Below are positions 1 through 7,043 of a stretch of 7,271 nt of DNA, in pieces. Within the stretch, counting starts at the first letter, position 1. Every line of letters starts with the position of its first letter. The DNA is from Bacteroidota bacterium (GTDB taxonomy: Bacteria > Bacteroidota > Bacteroidia > UKL13-3). Both the position numbers and the translations under genes were made by a program. Under the pieces are notes generated by a model. It made no database searches. It saw only the letters and a list, made by a program, of their open reading frames with translations, and was not told the origin of the DNA. The stretch lies in assembly GCA_947462865.1 (NCBI GenBank), contig CANHRW010000100.1, forward strand, positions 1-7,271, read 5' to 3'.

Positions 1-1218
1 ATTGAATTCTTCTGTCAATTCGGCTTCAAACAAAAAATGATTGATTTGTTCAACAGGTGCATCTTCAACAATTGTCTCTGGAGCTAACATAGAGATGTCT
101 TGGTCTTGAGGCGTATCAATCACAGCTTCATCTACTGAATTTGGGATGGATACAGGCGCATCTACCTCATTGATTAAAGGCATTACTATTGGTTTTTGAG
201 CTGCTTGAACAGGTTCAATCTCAATTAATTTATTTTCATACTTACCAGATTCAAATCCAGTAGCAACCAATGTAATGGCAATTGATTCACCTAGGTTTTC
301 GTCGTATGAAGTACCTATAATCATCTCTGCTTTATTACCACTTTCTTCTTGAATATAATTTGAAATGGCTTCAAACTCATCCATTAGCAATTCATGTGCA
401 CCTTTAGCAGAGCTGATATTGAGTAGGATGTTTTTGGCACCCAATATTTTGTTGTCATTTAACAATGGTGAATTTAAAGCTGCTTTTACTGCTTCAATTG
501 CACGGTCTTGTCCAGAAGCAGTAGCAGATCCCATTAATGCTACACCACTTGATTTCATGACTGTTTTAACGTCTTCAAAATCTACGTTAATTTCACCTGG
601 ATAGGTAATCACTTCTGCTATACCTTTAGCCGCTGTATTGAGTATTTCATTTGCTTGAGAAAAGGCTTGACTCATTGGCAAATTTCCATACATTTCTTTT
701 ATTTTGTTGTTATTAATCACTAACAGGCAATCAACTGATTTCTTTAGTGCTTCAATGCCTTCTTCAGCAAAACTAATTCTTTTTTTGCCTTCAAAAGAAA
801 ATGGTGTGGTTACAATACCAACCGTTAAAATATCTAAATCACGGGCAATTTTTGCGATGATTGGAGCAGCACCAGTACCCGTTCCTCCACCCATACCAGC
901 TGTAATAAAAAGCATTTTGGTATTTACACCTAAGGTTTCTATAATGTCTTCAACAGCCTCCATGGCCGACTGTTTCCCTACCTCAGGGTTTGCACCTGCA
1001 CCAAGCCCGTTTGTTAAGCTAGCCCCTAATTGAATTTTATTGGCAATAGGGCTGGCTTCAAGCACTTGCAAATCTGTATTACAGATAATAAAATCTACCC
1101 CTTTAATGCCTTGTGAAAACATGTAATTAACAGCATTACCTCCACCACCACCTACACCAATTACTTTTATAATTGATGAGCGTTCTCTTGGCATATTGAA
1201 TTTGATTGAACTTTCCAT
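1..1218 (-). CDS. ftsZ: Cell division protein FtsZ, N-terminal 406 residues (3' end outside window)
   Basis: FtsZ is the tubulin-like GTPase that polymerises into the cytoplasmic Z ring and recruits the division machinery. The reading frame is open from an ATG at 1218 to base 1 without a stop. Visible motifs are the glycine-rich nucleotide loop GVGGGGGNAV (residues 21-30), the tubulin signature GGGTGTG (110-116) and the T7 loop NVDFEDVKTVM (211-221), whose N211, D213 and D216 match the set that completes the GTPase site of the next subunit. The globular GTPase and C-terminal domains end near residue 325. A Pro-, Glu- and Asp-rich linker follows and is cut by the window edge, so the C-terminal peptide that binds FtsA cannot be seen. 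A TAA lies 12 bases upstream of the ATG in frame, which leaves only Met1 or Met9 as starts; Met1 fits the family better. No good Shine-Dalgarno precedes it, as a GAGGG lies about 17 bases away. It is the last cluster gene visible here. Confidence 0.97.
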   Translation of the reverse strand, partial: MESSIKFNMPRERSSIIKVIGVGGGGGNAVNYMFSQGIKGVDFIICNTDLQVLEASPIANKIQLGASLTNGLGAGANPEVGKQSAMEAVEDIIETLGVNTKMLFITAGMGGGTGTGAAPIIAKIARDLDILTVGIVTTPFSFEGKKRISFAEEGIEALKKSVDCLLVINNNKIKEMYGNLPMSQAFSQANEILNTAAKGIAEVITYPGEINVDFEDVKTVMKSSGVALMGSATASGQDRAIEAVKAALNSPLLNDNKILGAKNILLNISSAKGAHELLMDEFEAISNYIQEESGNKAEMIIGTSYDENLGESIAITLVATGFESGKYENKLIEIEPVQAAQKPIVMPLINEVDAPVSIPNSVDEAVIDTPQDQDISMLAPETIVEDAPVEQINHFLFEAELTEEFN

Positions 1219-1248
1219 GGTTATAGCTATTTAGCCCTCAATGATTAA
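1219..1248 (-). other. ftsA-ftsZ intergenic spacer, the largest gap in the window
   Basis: These 30 bases separate the ftsA stop from the ftsZ ATG. The spacer is AT-rich, and its ftsA-side edge is part of the palindrome ATTAATTAAT (1244-1253), which includes the ftsA TAA. I see no stem-loop with a U-tract that would act as a terminator. I also see no clear Bacteroidota-type promoter (TTTG, then TAnnTTTG about 20 bases later) here or in the last 100 bases of ftsA. Read-through from ftsA is the simplest expectation. Confidence 0.6.
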
Positions 1249-2568
1249 TTAATAGTCTTGTAAATTGTCGTTGCTTTCAAACAGGTGCTTTTTGCCGTTT
1301 TCAATGATTTTCTGAAAAAAGCTGATAGCAGGATTTTTTGATTTTTCTGTTTCGATTGACGGTTCTTCAACGGCTTGTTCGTTATGGTCTACTGATTTTA
1401 AACCTTTCATCATTAAACCTACACCAGTTGCATACATAGGGCTTTTGATTTCTTCTAGGAATGCTGTTTTACCCAAATGTTCATTGGCATAACCAATGCG
1501 CGTATCAATTCCGGTTACAAATTCAACCAATTTATCGAGGTGTTTCAATTGCGAACCACCACCTGTTATAACAATACCAGCATTCAGCTTTTTCTCCAAA
1601 CCTGAACTTTTGATTTCATACAAAACGGATTCAAATATTTCTTCAACACGGGCTTGTATGACATGTGCCAAATTTTTAACCAAAATTTCTCTTGAAGGCC
1701 TTCCTCTTAAACTCGGTAAACTCACTACTTCATTGTCTTTATTTTCACTTGCCAGAGCTGATCCAAATTTAATTTTGAGTAACTCTGCATGTGCGTTCAA
1801 CACATTGCAACCATCCTCTATGTCTTTGGTAATGATTTGTCCGCCAAATGGAATAACAGCCGTGTGCCTGATGATTCCTTTTTTGAAAATGGCTACATCT
1901 GTTGTACCTCCGCCAATGTCAACCAAGCAAACACCCGCATCCATTTCTTCTTGAGACAAAACTGCCTCTGCAGAGGAAAGTGGCTCAAGAATTAAATCTG
2001 CAATTTTTAAATTAGCCCTTTCAACACTTCTGGTAATGTTTCTGATGGCATCAACATTTCCTGTAATGATGTTGAAGTTTGAACTTAGCCTCACACCTGA
2101 CATTCCCACAGGATCTATGACATCACCTATATCGTCTACGGTATATTCTTGGTTTAACACATGAATGATTTCATCGCCAGGAGGTAAAGCTAAATTAAAA
2201 GTATCTTTGGTGAGTCTGTCAACATCCTCTTGACTAATTTCAGTATCGCTATTTGGTCTGCTAATAGAATTTTGGTGTTGTAAACTTTTAATATGCTGAC
2301 CAGCTATACCCACATGCACACTGTTAATTTCTATACGCATGTTTGGACTGTTCTTTAGCAATGACGCTTTGGCTTTTTCTATGGCGTCCATAATAGCCGT
2401 TTTGGTACGTTCAATGTTGCGTACCTCTCCTCTGATTACTCCTAAGCTTTCAGATTTACCCATAGCAAGCACTTCTACTTTACCGTGTTCATTGCTTTTG
2501 CCTACAATGGCACAAATTTTTGTAGTCCCAATATCGAGACCTACCACAACTTTTAACTCGTTTGACAT
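1249..2568 (-). CDS. ftsA: Cell division protein FtsA, actin-like membrane anchor of the Z ring
   Basis: FtsA is an actin-fold ATPase that binds the C-terminal peptide of FtsZ and tethers the Z ring to the inner membrane. The 439-residue product is of normal length. It shows the phosphate-1 motif GLDIGTTK (10-17), the FtsA-specific 1C/SHS2 region (about 85-165, with GIAGQHIKS at 87-95), the phosphate-2 motif VDIGGGTTDVAIF (216-228) and the adenosine motif VITGGGSQL (333-341). The segment LRGRPSREI (287-295) resembles a stretch common in Bacteroidota FtsA. After a Glu- and Ser-rich linker (392-412), residues 413-431 (AISFFQKII and onward) look like the amphipathic membrane-targeting helix, followed by a short acidic tail. 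The ATG lies 2 bases after the ftsQ stop, with a weak AAGG 7 bases upstream (2576-2579), so translation is probably coupled to ftsQ. The pairing with ftsZ downstream confirms the identity. Confidence 0.98.
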   Translation of the reverse strand: MSNELKVVVGLDIGTTKICAIVGKSNEHGKVEVLAMGKSESLGVIRGEVRNIERTKTAIMDAIEKAKASLLKNSPNMRIEINSVHVGIAGQHIKSLQHQNSISRPNSDTEISQEDVDRLTKDTFNLALPPGDEIIHVLNQEYTVDDIGDVIDPVGMSGVRLSSNFNIITGNVDAIRNITRSVERANLKIADLILEPLSSAEAVLSQEEMDAGVCLVDIGGGTTDVAIFKKGIIRHTAVIPFGGQIITKDIEDGCNVLNAHAELLKIKFGSALASENKDNEVVSLPSLRGRPSREILVKNLAHVIQARVEEIFESVLYEIKSSGLEKKLNAGIVITGGGSQLKHLDKLVEFVTGIDTRIGYANEHLGKTAFLEEIKSPMYATGVGLMMKGLKSVDHNEQAVEEPSIETEKSKNPAISFFQKIIENGKKHLFESNDNLQDY

Positions 2569-2570
2569 AA

Positions 2571-3374
2571 CTAAGCCTTATTTTTTTTACAAACTACCTG
2601 AGATTTGAACCTCAAATCAATGGTTCCAAAATTGTCCCATCCTATGCGGTTCAAGGCCTCTTTATAAAATACTTTTAATTTTTCAAATTTATCTGACAGG
2701 TCTTCTGTACTTCCCAAAACAATCTCAAAATCACCAATTTTAGGAATCAGTACCATTTCATTACCTGCTCTTACAAATATCTGTTCAATGAGTGCCTTTA
2801 GAAAAGGGTCGTTATCAACATAAGAGGCTACTTTATAGAGTTCATTTCCTACAAAAGAGTACACTGTATCTTCTTTTTCAAATCGTTCAAAAACATTCCC
2901 ATTTGCAAACAAAACCCTGTGCACATATTGATCACATAATGGGAATTTAACCCCATTTTGGTCTATATAAAATTGCATCCCATCGTAGCGTTCTACCCTC
3001 ATAATTGGAATTCTTTGTTGCAACTCAATTGACAGTTTGCCTTCTATGTTTGCATATACTTGAGCAGTTTGTACAAATGGAATTTGAGTTAAACGCTGTT
3101 CCATTTGTTGAATATTGAGCTTAGAAAGTGGGGTTCCTACTAAACATTTTCCTTTTTGGGCTTTTTTAGAGACAAAATCAATCACCTGTTGTTGATTGAC
3201 AAATTTGAGCTCCTGTGGCAAAATTTGCACATCCACTTGGCTGCATTTTTGGACAGCTTCTTTCTTAAAACCAAACCAATAAGCATAAACAAAAACAACA
3301 AAGAGGCATACCCATAAAAAGATATAGCACAATTGCTTTATTTTTAAAATGGTATGTGGCTGGAATTTAAACAC
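2571..3374 (-). CDS. ftsQ: Cell division protein FtsQ (DivIB family), GTG start
   Basis: FtsQ is a bitopic inner-membrane protein that joins the early Z-ring proteins to the FtsB/FtsL and FtsW/FtsI synthesis complex. The 267-residue product has a short basic cytoplasmic N-terminus, one hydrophobic segment (about 14-34), a POTRA-like region (about 46-118, with the typical LE.RL..IPFV.TAQVY pattern) and a beta domain containing RIPIMRV (121-127) and FYIDQNGVKFPL (135-146). These last two match the usual FtsQ pattern of R-P-I followed by YID..G..PL. The frame opens at a TAG (3378-3380), and no ATG occurs before residue 91, so the GTG at 3374 is the only start that keeps the membrane anchor. It overlaps the end of murC by 8 bases. 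FtsQ sequence is poorly conserved, so the call rests on topology plus position between murC and ftsA. An A8 run (2581-2588) lies within the last codons. Confidence 0.93.
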   Translation of the reverse strand: MFKFQPHTILKIKQLCYIFLWVCLFVVFVYAYWFGFKKEAVQKCSQVDVQILPQELKFVNQQQVIDFVSKKAQKGKCLVGTPLSKLNIQQMEQRLTQIPFVQTAQVYANIEGKLSIELQQRIPIMRVERYDGMQFYIDQNGVKFPLCDQYVHRVLFANGNVFERFEKEDTVYSFVGNELYKVASYVDNDPFLKALIEQIFVRAGNEMVLIPKIGDFEIVLGSTEDLSDKFEKLKVFYKEALNRIGWDNFGTIDLRFKSQVVCKKNKA

Positions 3375-4752
3375 TGGCTAACAATCCTTTTTGTATGGGT
3401 TCAATTAACGTATCAATATCTCCTGCACCTAACAAAACAAATAAGCTTGGCCTGTTCAAAACAACTTGCTTTACCAGCACTTCTTTAGAGAGTAACTGCT
3501 TGTGTGCAATAGTGACTGCATCAAGTAAAAGTTGTGAGCTAACTCCAGGTATTGGCAACTCTCTGGCCGGATAAATGTCTAACAAATAAAGCTGATCAGC
3601 TTTAGACAATGCTTTGGCAAATTCAGGCATAAAATCGCGGGTTCTACTAAACAAATGCGGCTGAAAAGCTACATGCATTTGGTGTGCAGGATACATGGTT
3701 TTTACTGAACTCAGTATGGCTTTAATTTCTTCTGGATGGTGTGCATAATCATCAATGAAAATAATGTCATCTTGTTTGATGATGTATTCGAACCTTCTTT
3801 TTACCCCCTTAAATGAGGCCAGTGCCTGACGTAATTCTTGTTCCGTAATTCCGCATTTTAAAGCAATAGCTGAGGCCGCAATGGCATTTTCAATATTGTG
3901 TAAACCTGGAATACCCAGTGATAAATCTTTGATTACAGTCCCGAAATAATTTAAATCAAATAAATTTTGGTCTCCATTAATACGCACATTCAAAGCAAAC
4001 ACATTTGCATCTGGAGAAAAACCATAGGTATAAAATGGCCTGTCTAATTCAGCTGTAATTTCTAAACCATGCTTGATAAATAAAGTTCCATTTGCATGTA
4101 CTTGATTGGCATAAGCTATAAAGGAAGACTTAAAAGCAGCATGTTCACCATATATATCTAAATGATCGGCATCGGTCGAGGTAATGACTGCCATTTGCGG
4201 AAATAGGGTTAGAAAAGACCTGTCAAATTCGTCTGCCTCAACCACCAATAAACCTTCCGTATTTGATTTTTTTGGAAGTATTAAATTGTTCTGATAATTA
4301 ACAGATATGCCGCCTAAAAAAGCTGCACAATCTAAATGACTTTGCTTGAGCAAATGTGCCAATAGCGTTGAGGTAGTTGTTTTGCCATGTGTTCCAGCAA
4401 TTCCAATGGTATTAAATGATTTACTTAATAGGCCAAGCACCTCTGAACGTTTTACTATTTGAAATCCATTTTCTTGGAGCCATTTCCATTCTTGGTGATC
4501 TATAGGAATAGCTGGCGTTAATACAACCAATGTGTGAGCTATTGGTAAGTCAAGTGAACTGACCAATTGTGGGTTATCCTCAAAATGTATTTGAACCCCC
4601 TCCTCTATGAGTTGATTTGTAAGAGGTGTTGGTGTTTTGTCATAGCCGTAAACTTGTATCCCCAAATGGTTAAAATAACGTGCAATGGCACTCATTCCTA
4701 TACCACCTATTCCAAGAAAATATGCTTTTTGTATTTGGCTAATTGACTGCAT
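3367..4752 (-). CDS. murC: UDP-N-acetylmuramate--L-alanine ligase MurC
   Basis: MurC is the cytoplasmic Mur ligase that uses ATP to join L-alanine to UDP-MurNAc, the first step in building the peptidoglycan stem peptide. The 461-residue length is normal. The N-terminal Rossmann domain carries GIGGIGMSAIARYF (14-27), typical of MurC. The central ATPase domain has the P-loop AGTHGKTTTS (119-128), VEADEFDRSF (171-180), DADHLDIYG (194-202) and HNIENA (285-290). The C-terminal domain has KRRFE (318-322), DDYAHHPEE (334-342), QPHLFSRT (364-371) and GAGD (442-445). The DDYAHHP and RRFE motifs favour MurC over the other Mur ligases. Its ATG lies inside the end of murG (14-base overlap) and its end overlaps ftsQ, so both junctions suggest coupled translation. 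No Shine-Dalgarno is evident before the start. No residue of the recognisable catalytic motifs appears to be missing. Confidence 0.98.
   Translation of the reverse strand: MQSISQIQKAYFLGIGGIGMSAIARYFNHLGIQVYGYDKTPTPLTNQLIEEGVQIHFEDNPQLVSSLDLPIAHTLVVLTPAIPIDHQEWKWLQENGFQIVKRSEVLGLLSKSFNTIGIAGTHGKTTTSTLLAHLLKQSHLDCAAFLGGISVNYQNNLILPKKSNTEGLLVVEADEFDRSFLTLFPQMAVITSTDADHLDIYGEHAAFKSSFIAYANQVHANGTLFIKHGLEITAELDRPFYTYGFSPDANVFALNVRINGDQNLFDLNYFGTVIKDLSLGIPGLHNIENAIAASAIALKCGITEQELRQALASFKGVKRRFEYIIKQDDIIFIDDYAHHPEEIKAILSSVKTMYPAHQMHVAFQPHLFSRTRDFMPEFAKALSKADQLYLLDIYPARELPIPGVSSQLLLDAVTIAHKQLLSKEVLVKQVVLNRPSLFVLLGAGDIDTLIEPIQKGLLASV
3385..3389 (-). promoter_or_regulatory. Possible Shine-Dalgarno (AAGGA) for the GTG start of ftsQ
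   Basis: AAGGA reads on the minus strand inside the last codons of murC, 10 bases before the ftsQ GTG. It is the best Shine-Dalgarno-like match among the starts in this window, and it serves the only non-ATG start. The spacing is slightly long, and the bases also encode a Lys-Gly in MurC, so the match may be chance. Reinitiation by ribosomes finishing murC is an equal or better explanation of how ftsQ is translated. Confidence 0.3.
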
Positions 4753-5845
4753 GTGTATTCACTAATTGAAGAGCTTCTTTAGAAATGTGTTGGGCTGCAT
4801 TTGGCATGGCAAATGTTGCAATTTGTTTTGCTAATAGTGCTTGTTTATTGAGGTCTGACAACAATGCCAAAACAGTTGAAACGAGTTCTTGATTGGCATT
4901 GGCATCTTTTACCATTAAAGCTGCATTTTCATTGACCAATGCCAACGCATTTTTGGTTTGATGGTCTTCTGCTACATTCGGAGATGGAACCAAAATCAAC
5001 GGTTTTGCAACTATCGCAATTTCTGCTATTGACAAAGCTCCTGCTCTTGATACAACAATATCGGATATGGCATAGGCCAAATCCATTTCATAAATAAAAT
5101 TTCTAACGACCAAATTGGGGTGATTCAACTGATCGGCATCTGGGAAATTGTTTCCCTTTTGCCAAATAAGGTTGTACCCTGCATTGATTATTTGCTCCCA
5201 TGCACCATAGAGCGTTTTGTTGATGGTTCGCGCACCTAAACTACCACCTATTACCAATACAGTTTTTTTATGAGGGTCTAATTGAAAGAATGTTTCTGCT
5301 GCTATTCTTTTTGTATGTGCATTTAAAATATCTGACCTAACAGGATTTCCTGTTAATACTATTTTTGATGCAGGAAAAAATCGATCCATTTGCGGGTAAG
5401 CAACAGCCACTTTCCTTGCTTTATTTTTTAACAACTTATTGGTAATACCTGCATACGAATTCTGTTCGTGAATCATTACAGGTATACCCCTCATCCATGC
5501 AGCAAACATCATTGCCCCACTGGCATAACCACCAAAACCTATTGCCAAATCGGGCTTGAATTTTCCTATTAATAGCCATGATTTTAAAACTGACGAAAGC
5601 ACCTTTATCGGGAACAAGATATTTTTAAGACTCAAGCTCCTTTGTAAGCCACTGATCCATAGTCCAACAATGGGATAGCCAGCTTTAGGAACTTTTTCCA
5701 TCTCCATCCTGTCTTTAGCTCCTACAAATAAAAAGTCAACTTCACCATTTAATTCTTTTTCAATGGCCTGAGCAACTGCTATAGCTGGATAAATATGCCC
5801 GCCTGTTCCTCCTCCGCTGATAATGATTCGTAGTTTCTCTTTCAT
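4739..5845 (-). CDS. murG: Lipid II synthase MurG (UDP-GlcNAc transferase)
   Basis: MurG is a GT-B glycosyltransferase on the inner face of the cytoplasmic membrane. It transfers GlcNAc from UDP-GlcNAc to lipid I, giving lipid II. From the chosen ATG the product is 368 residues, a normal length. Motifs are the glycine-rich loop GGGTGGHIYPA (11-21), GFGGYASG (103-110), HEQNS (126-130), the linker-following GGSLGA (200-205), and the nucleotide-sugar site SRAGALSIAE (266-275) with PSPNVAEDHQTKNA (287-300). An in-frame ATG at 5893 would add 16 residues but overlap ftsW by 41 bases. I chose 5845 because MurG proteins usually reach GGGTGGH within about 10 residues of the start, and because this leaves a tidy 7-base gap after the ftsW stop. 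No Shine-Dalgarno is seen; the upstream bases are A/T-rich. The last codons contain the murC start. Confidence 0.97.
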   Translation of the reverse strand: MKEKLRIIISGGGTGGHIYPAIAVAQAIEKELNGEVDFLFVGAKDRMEMEKVPKAGYPIVGLWISGLQRSLSLKNILFPIKVLSSVLKSWLLIGKFKPDLAIGFGGYASGAMMFAAWMRGIPVMIHEQNSYAGITNKLLKNKARKVAVAYPQMDRFFPASKIVLTGNPVRSDILNAHTKRIAAETFFQLDPHKKTVLVIGGSLGARTINKTLYGAWEQIINAGYNLIWQKGNNFPDADQLNHPNLVVRNFIYEMDLAYAISDIVVSRAGALSIAEIAIVAKPLILVPSPNVAEDHQTKNALALVNENAALMVKDANANQELVSTVLALLSDLNKQALLAKQIATFAMPNAAQHISKEALQLVNTHAVN

Positions 5846-5852
5846 ACAAATA

Positions 5853-7037
5853 CTATTTATTTTTTTCGGACAAGGCTTGCTCTTCTTCAACATATCTGCT
5901 TACACTCATGATCATACCAAATGCTAAACTGGTTATAACTATTGAAGTACCACCTTTACTGATTAAAGGCAATGTAAGACCCGTTACTGGGAATAAATTA
6001 ACTGCCACCGCCATATTGATGATGGCTTGCATTACCAAAGCAAAAGACAATCCAATGGCTACCAATGCACCAAAAGCTTTTGGGCTTTTCACAATGATTC
6101 TAAATGCCCTGTACATAAAAAAGAGGTACAGAAACAAAATGGCAATACCACCAAACATCCCATACTCTTCAATGATGATTGCATAAATAAAGTCAGAATA
6201 GGCTTCAGGTAAAAAATTTCTTTCTGTACTTTGACCAGGTCCTTTTCCCCAAAACCCTCCATTTGCTATGGCAATTTTTGCATGGTCATTTTGATAAGTA
6301 ACATCTGCATCATTGTTAGGCTTTGAGTAATTTTCTATGCGGTGTTTCCAAGTTAAAAAACGGCCCATAGGTTTGAGGTATTTATCGGGTGTTTTAAACA
6401 CAATAAACCCAAGCATTACGATTACAATGAGAACTGGTATAAGTACAAAAGAAATGTGCTTGATACTGACCCTGCCAATAAACATTATTACGAAACAAGT
6501 GGCAGCCAAAACCAAAGCCGTTGACAAATTATTTGGGGCAATTAACATACAAGTGATGCCCACATGAATTAAAATAGGGAAAAATCCTTTTTTAAAATCT
6601 TTGATATCATCTTGCCTTTTTGCCAATTCACTTGCTATGAACAAAATCAAGGCTACTTTGGCTACTTCAGATGTTTGAAAAGTAATGCCTATAAAAGGAA
6701 TGGTTAACCATCGCTGTGCATCGTTAATTTCGGAGCCAACAAATAACGTTAAAAACAATAATGCATATGAAATATAGAGCACCAACTTTGCCACTTTCAT
6801 AAACATTTTATAATGAATGCTATGAATGTATAGCATGACATAGCCCCCAATTAACAAATAGGCCAGTTGTTGAAATAGAAAAAGTTCGGCACTTCCACCA
6901 TGCTTTGCATAAGCCAAGGCTCCTGTTGAACTATACACAGCCAAGAGCCCCCATAAAGAGAGAATGGCAATGATAATCCACATAAACGGATCACCTTTGG
7001 GTTTAATTCGGTCCCAATTGAGTAGCTTGGCAATCAT
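5853..7037 (-). CDS. ftsW: Septal SEDS glycosyltransferase FtsW
   Basis: FtsW is a polytopic membrane protein of the SEDS family that polymerises lipid II into septal glycan with its partner transpeptidase FtsI. The 394-residue product has about ten hydrophobic segments (near 19-37, 53-71, 82-101, 113-138, 153-167, 170-188, 194-214, 283-307, 321-348 and 356-380). A large outward loop (about 215-282) ends in LPEAYSDFIYA (276-286), where D282 aligns with the Asp needed for SEDS polymerase activity. NDAQRWL (105-111) and TLPLISKGGTS (355-365) match the other SEDS signatures in variant form, the latter in place of the LPFISYGGSS type. Position between murD and murG favours FtsW over its paralogue RodA, which normally lies outside dcw. 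The ATG is 6 bases after the murD stop. Met19 is an alternative start but would remove residues ahead of the first membrane segment. Confidence 0.96.
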   Translation of the reverse strand: MIAKLLNWDRIKPKGDPFMWIIIAILSLWGLLAVYSSTGALAYAKHGGSAELFLFQQLAYLLIGGYVMLYIHSIHYKMFMKVAKLVLYISYALLFLTLFVGSEINDAQRWLTIPFIGITFQTSEVAKVALILFIASELAKRQDDIKDFKKGFFPILIHVGITCMLIAPNNLSTALVLAATCFVIMFIGRVSIKHISFVLIPVLIVIVMLGFIVFKTPDKYLKPMGRFLTWKHRIENYSKPNNDADVTYQNDHAKIAIANGGFWGKGPGQSTERNFLPEAYSDFIYAIIIEEYGMFGGIAILFLYLFFMYRAFRIIVKSPKAFGALVAIGLSFALVMQAIINMAVAVNLFPVTGLTLPLISKGGTSIVITSLAFGMIMSVSRYVEEEQALSEKNK

Positions 7038-7043
7038 AGGTTC

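Noticed and set aside
704..1033. Open frame of 109 codons on the plus strand
   Set aside because: It is antisense to the most conserved part of ftsZ. Its Pro/Ala-rich run is the complement of the glycine-rich GTP-binding motif.
1496..1954. Open frame of 152 codons on the plus strand
   Set aside because: It lies wholly antisense to the clear ftsA gene and has Ser/Pro/Leu-rich composition typical of a reverse-strand shadow, with no recognisable domain.
2581..2588. Run of eight A on the coding strand near the end of ftsQ, as a possible programmed frameshift
   Set aside because: A -1 slip meets a stop at once, and ftsA is intact with its own ATG and complete motifs. The run simply encodes Lys codons in an AT-rich gene.
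5908..6186. Open frame of 92 codons on the plus strand, with a second overlapping one
   Set aside because: Both are antisense to ftsW membrane segments, have no recognisable domain or start signal, and overlap a certain gene.
6851..7033. 60-codon minus-strand frame at the 5' end of ftsW
   Set aside because: It is out of frame with ftsW over its first membrane segment and shows no independent motif.
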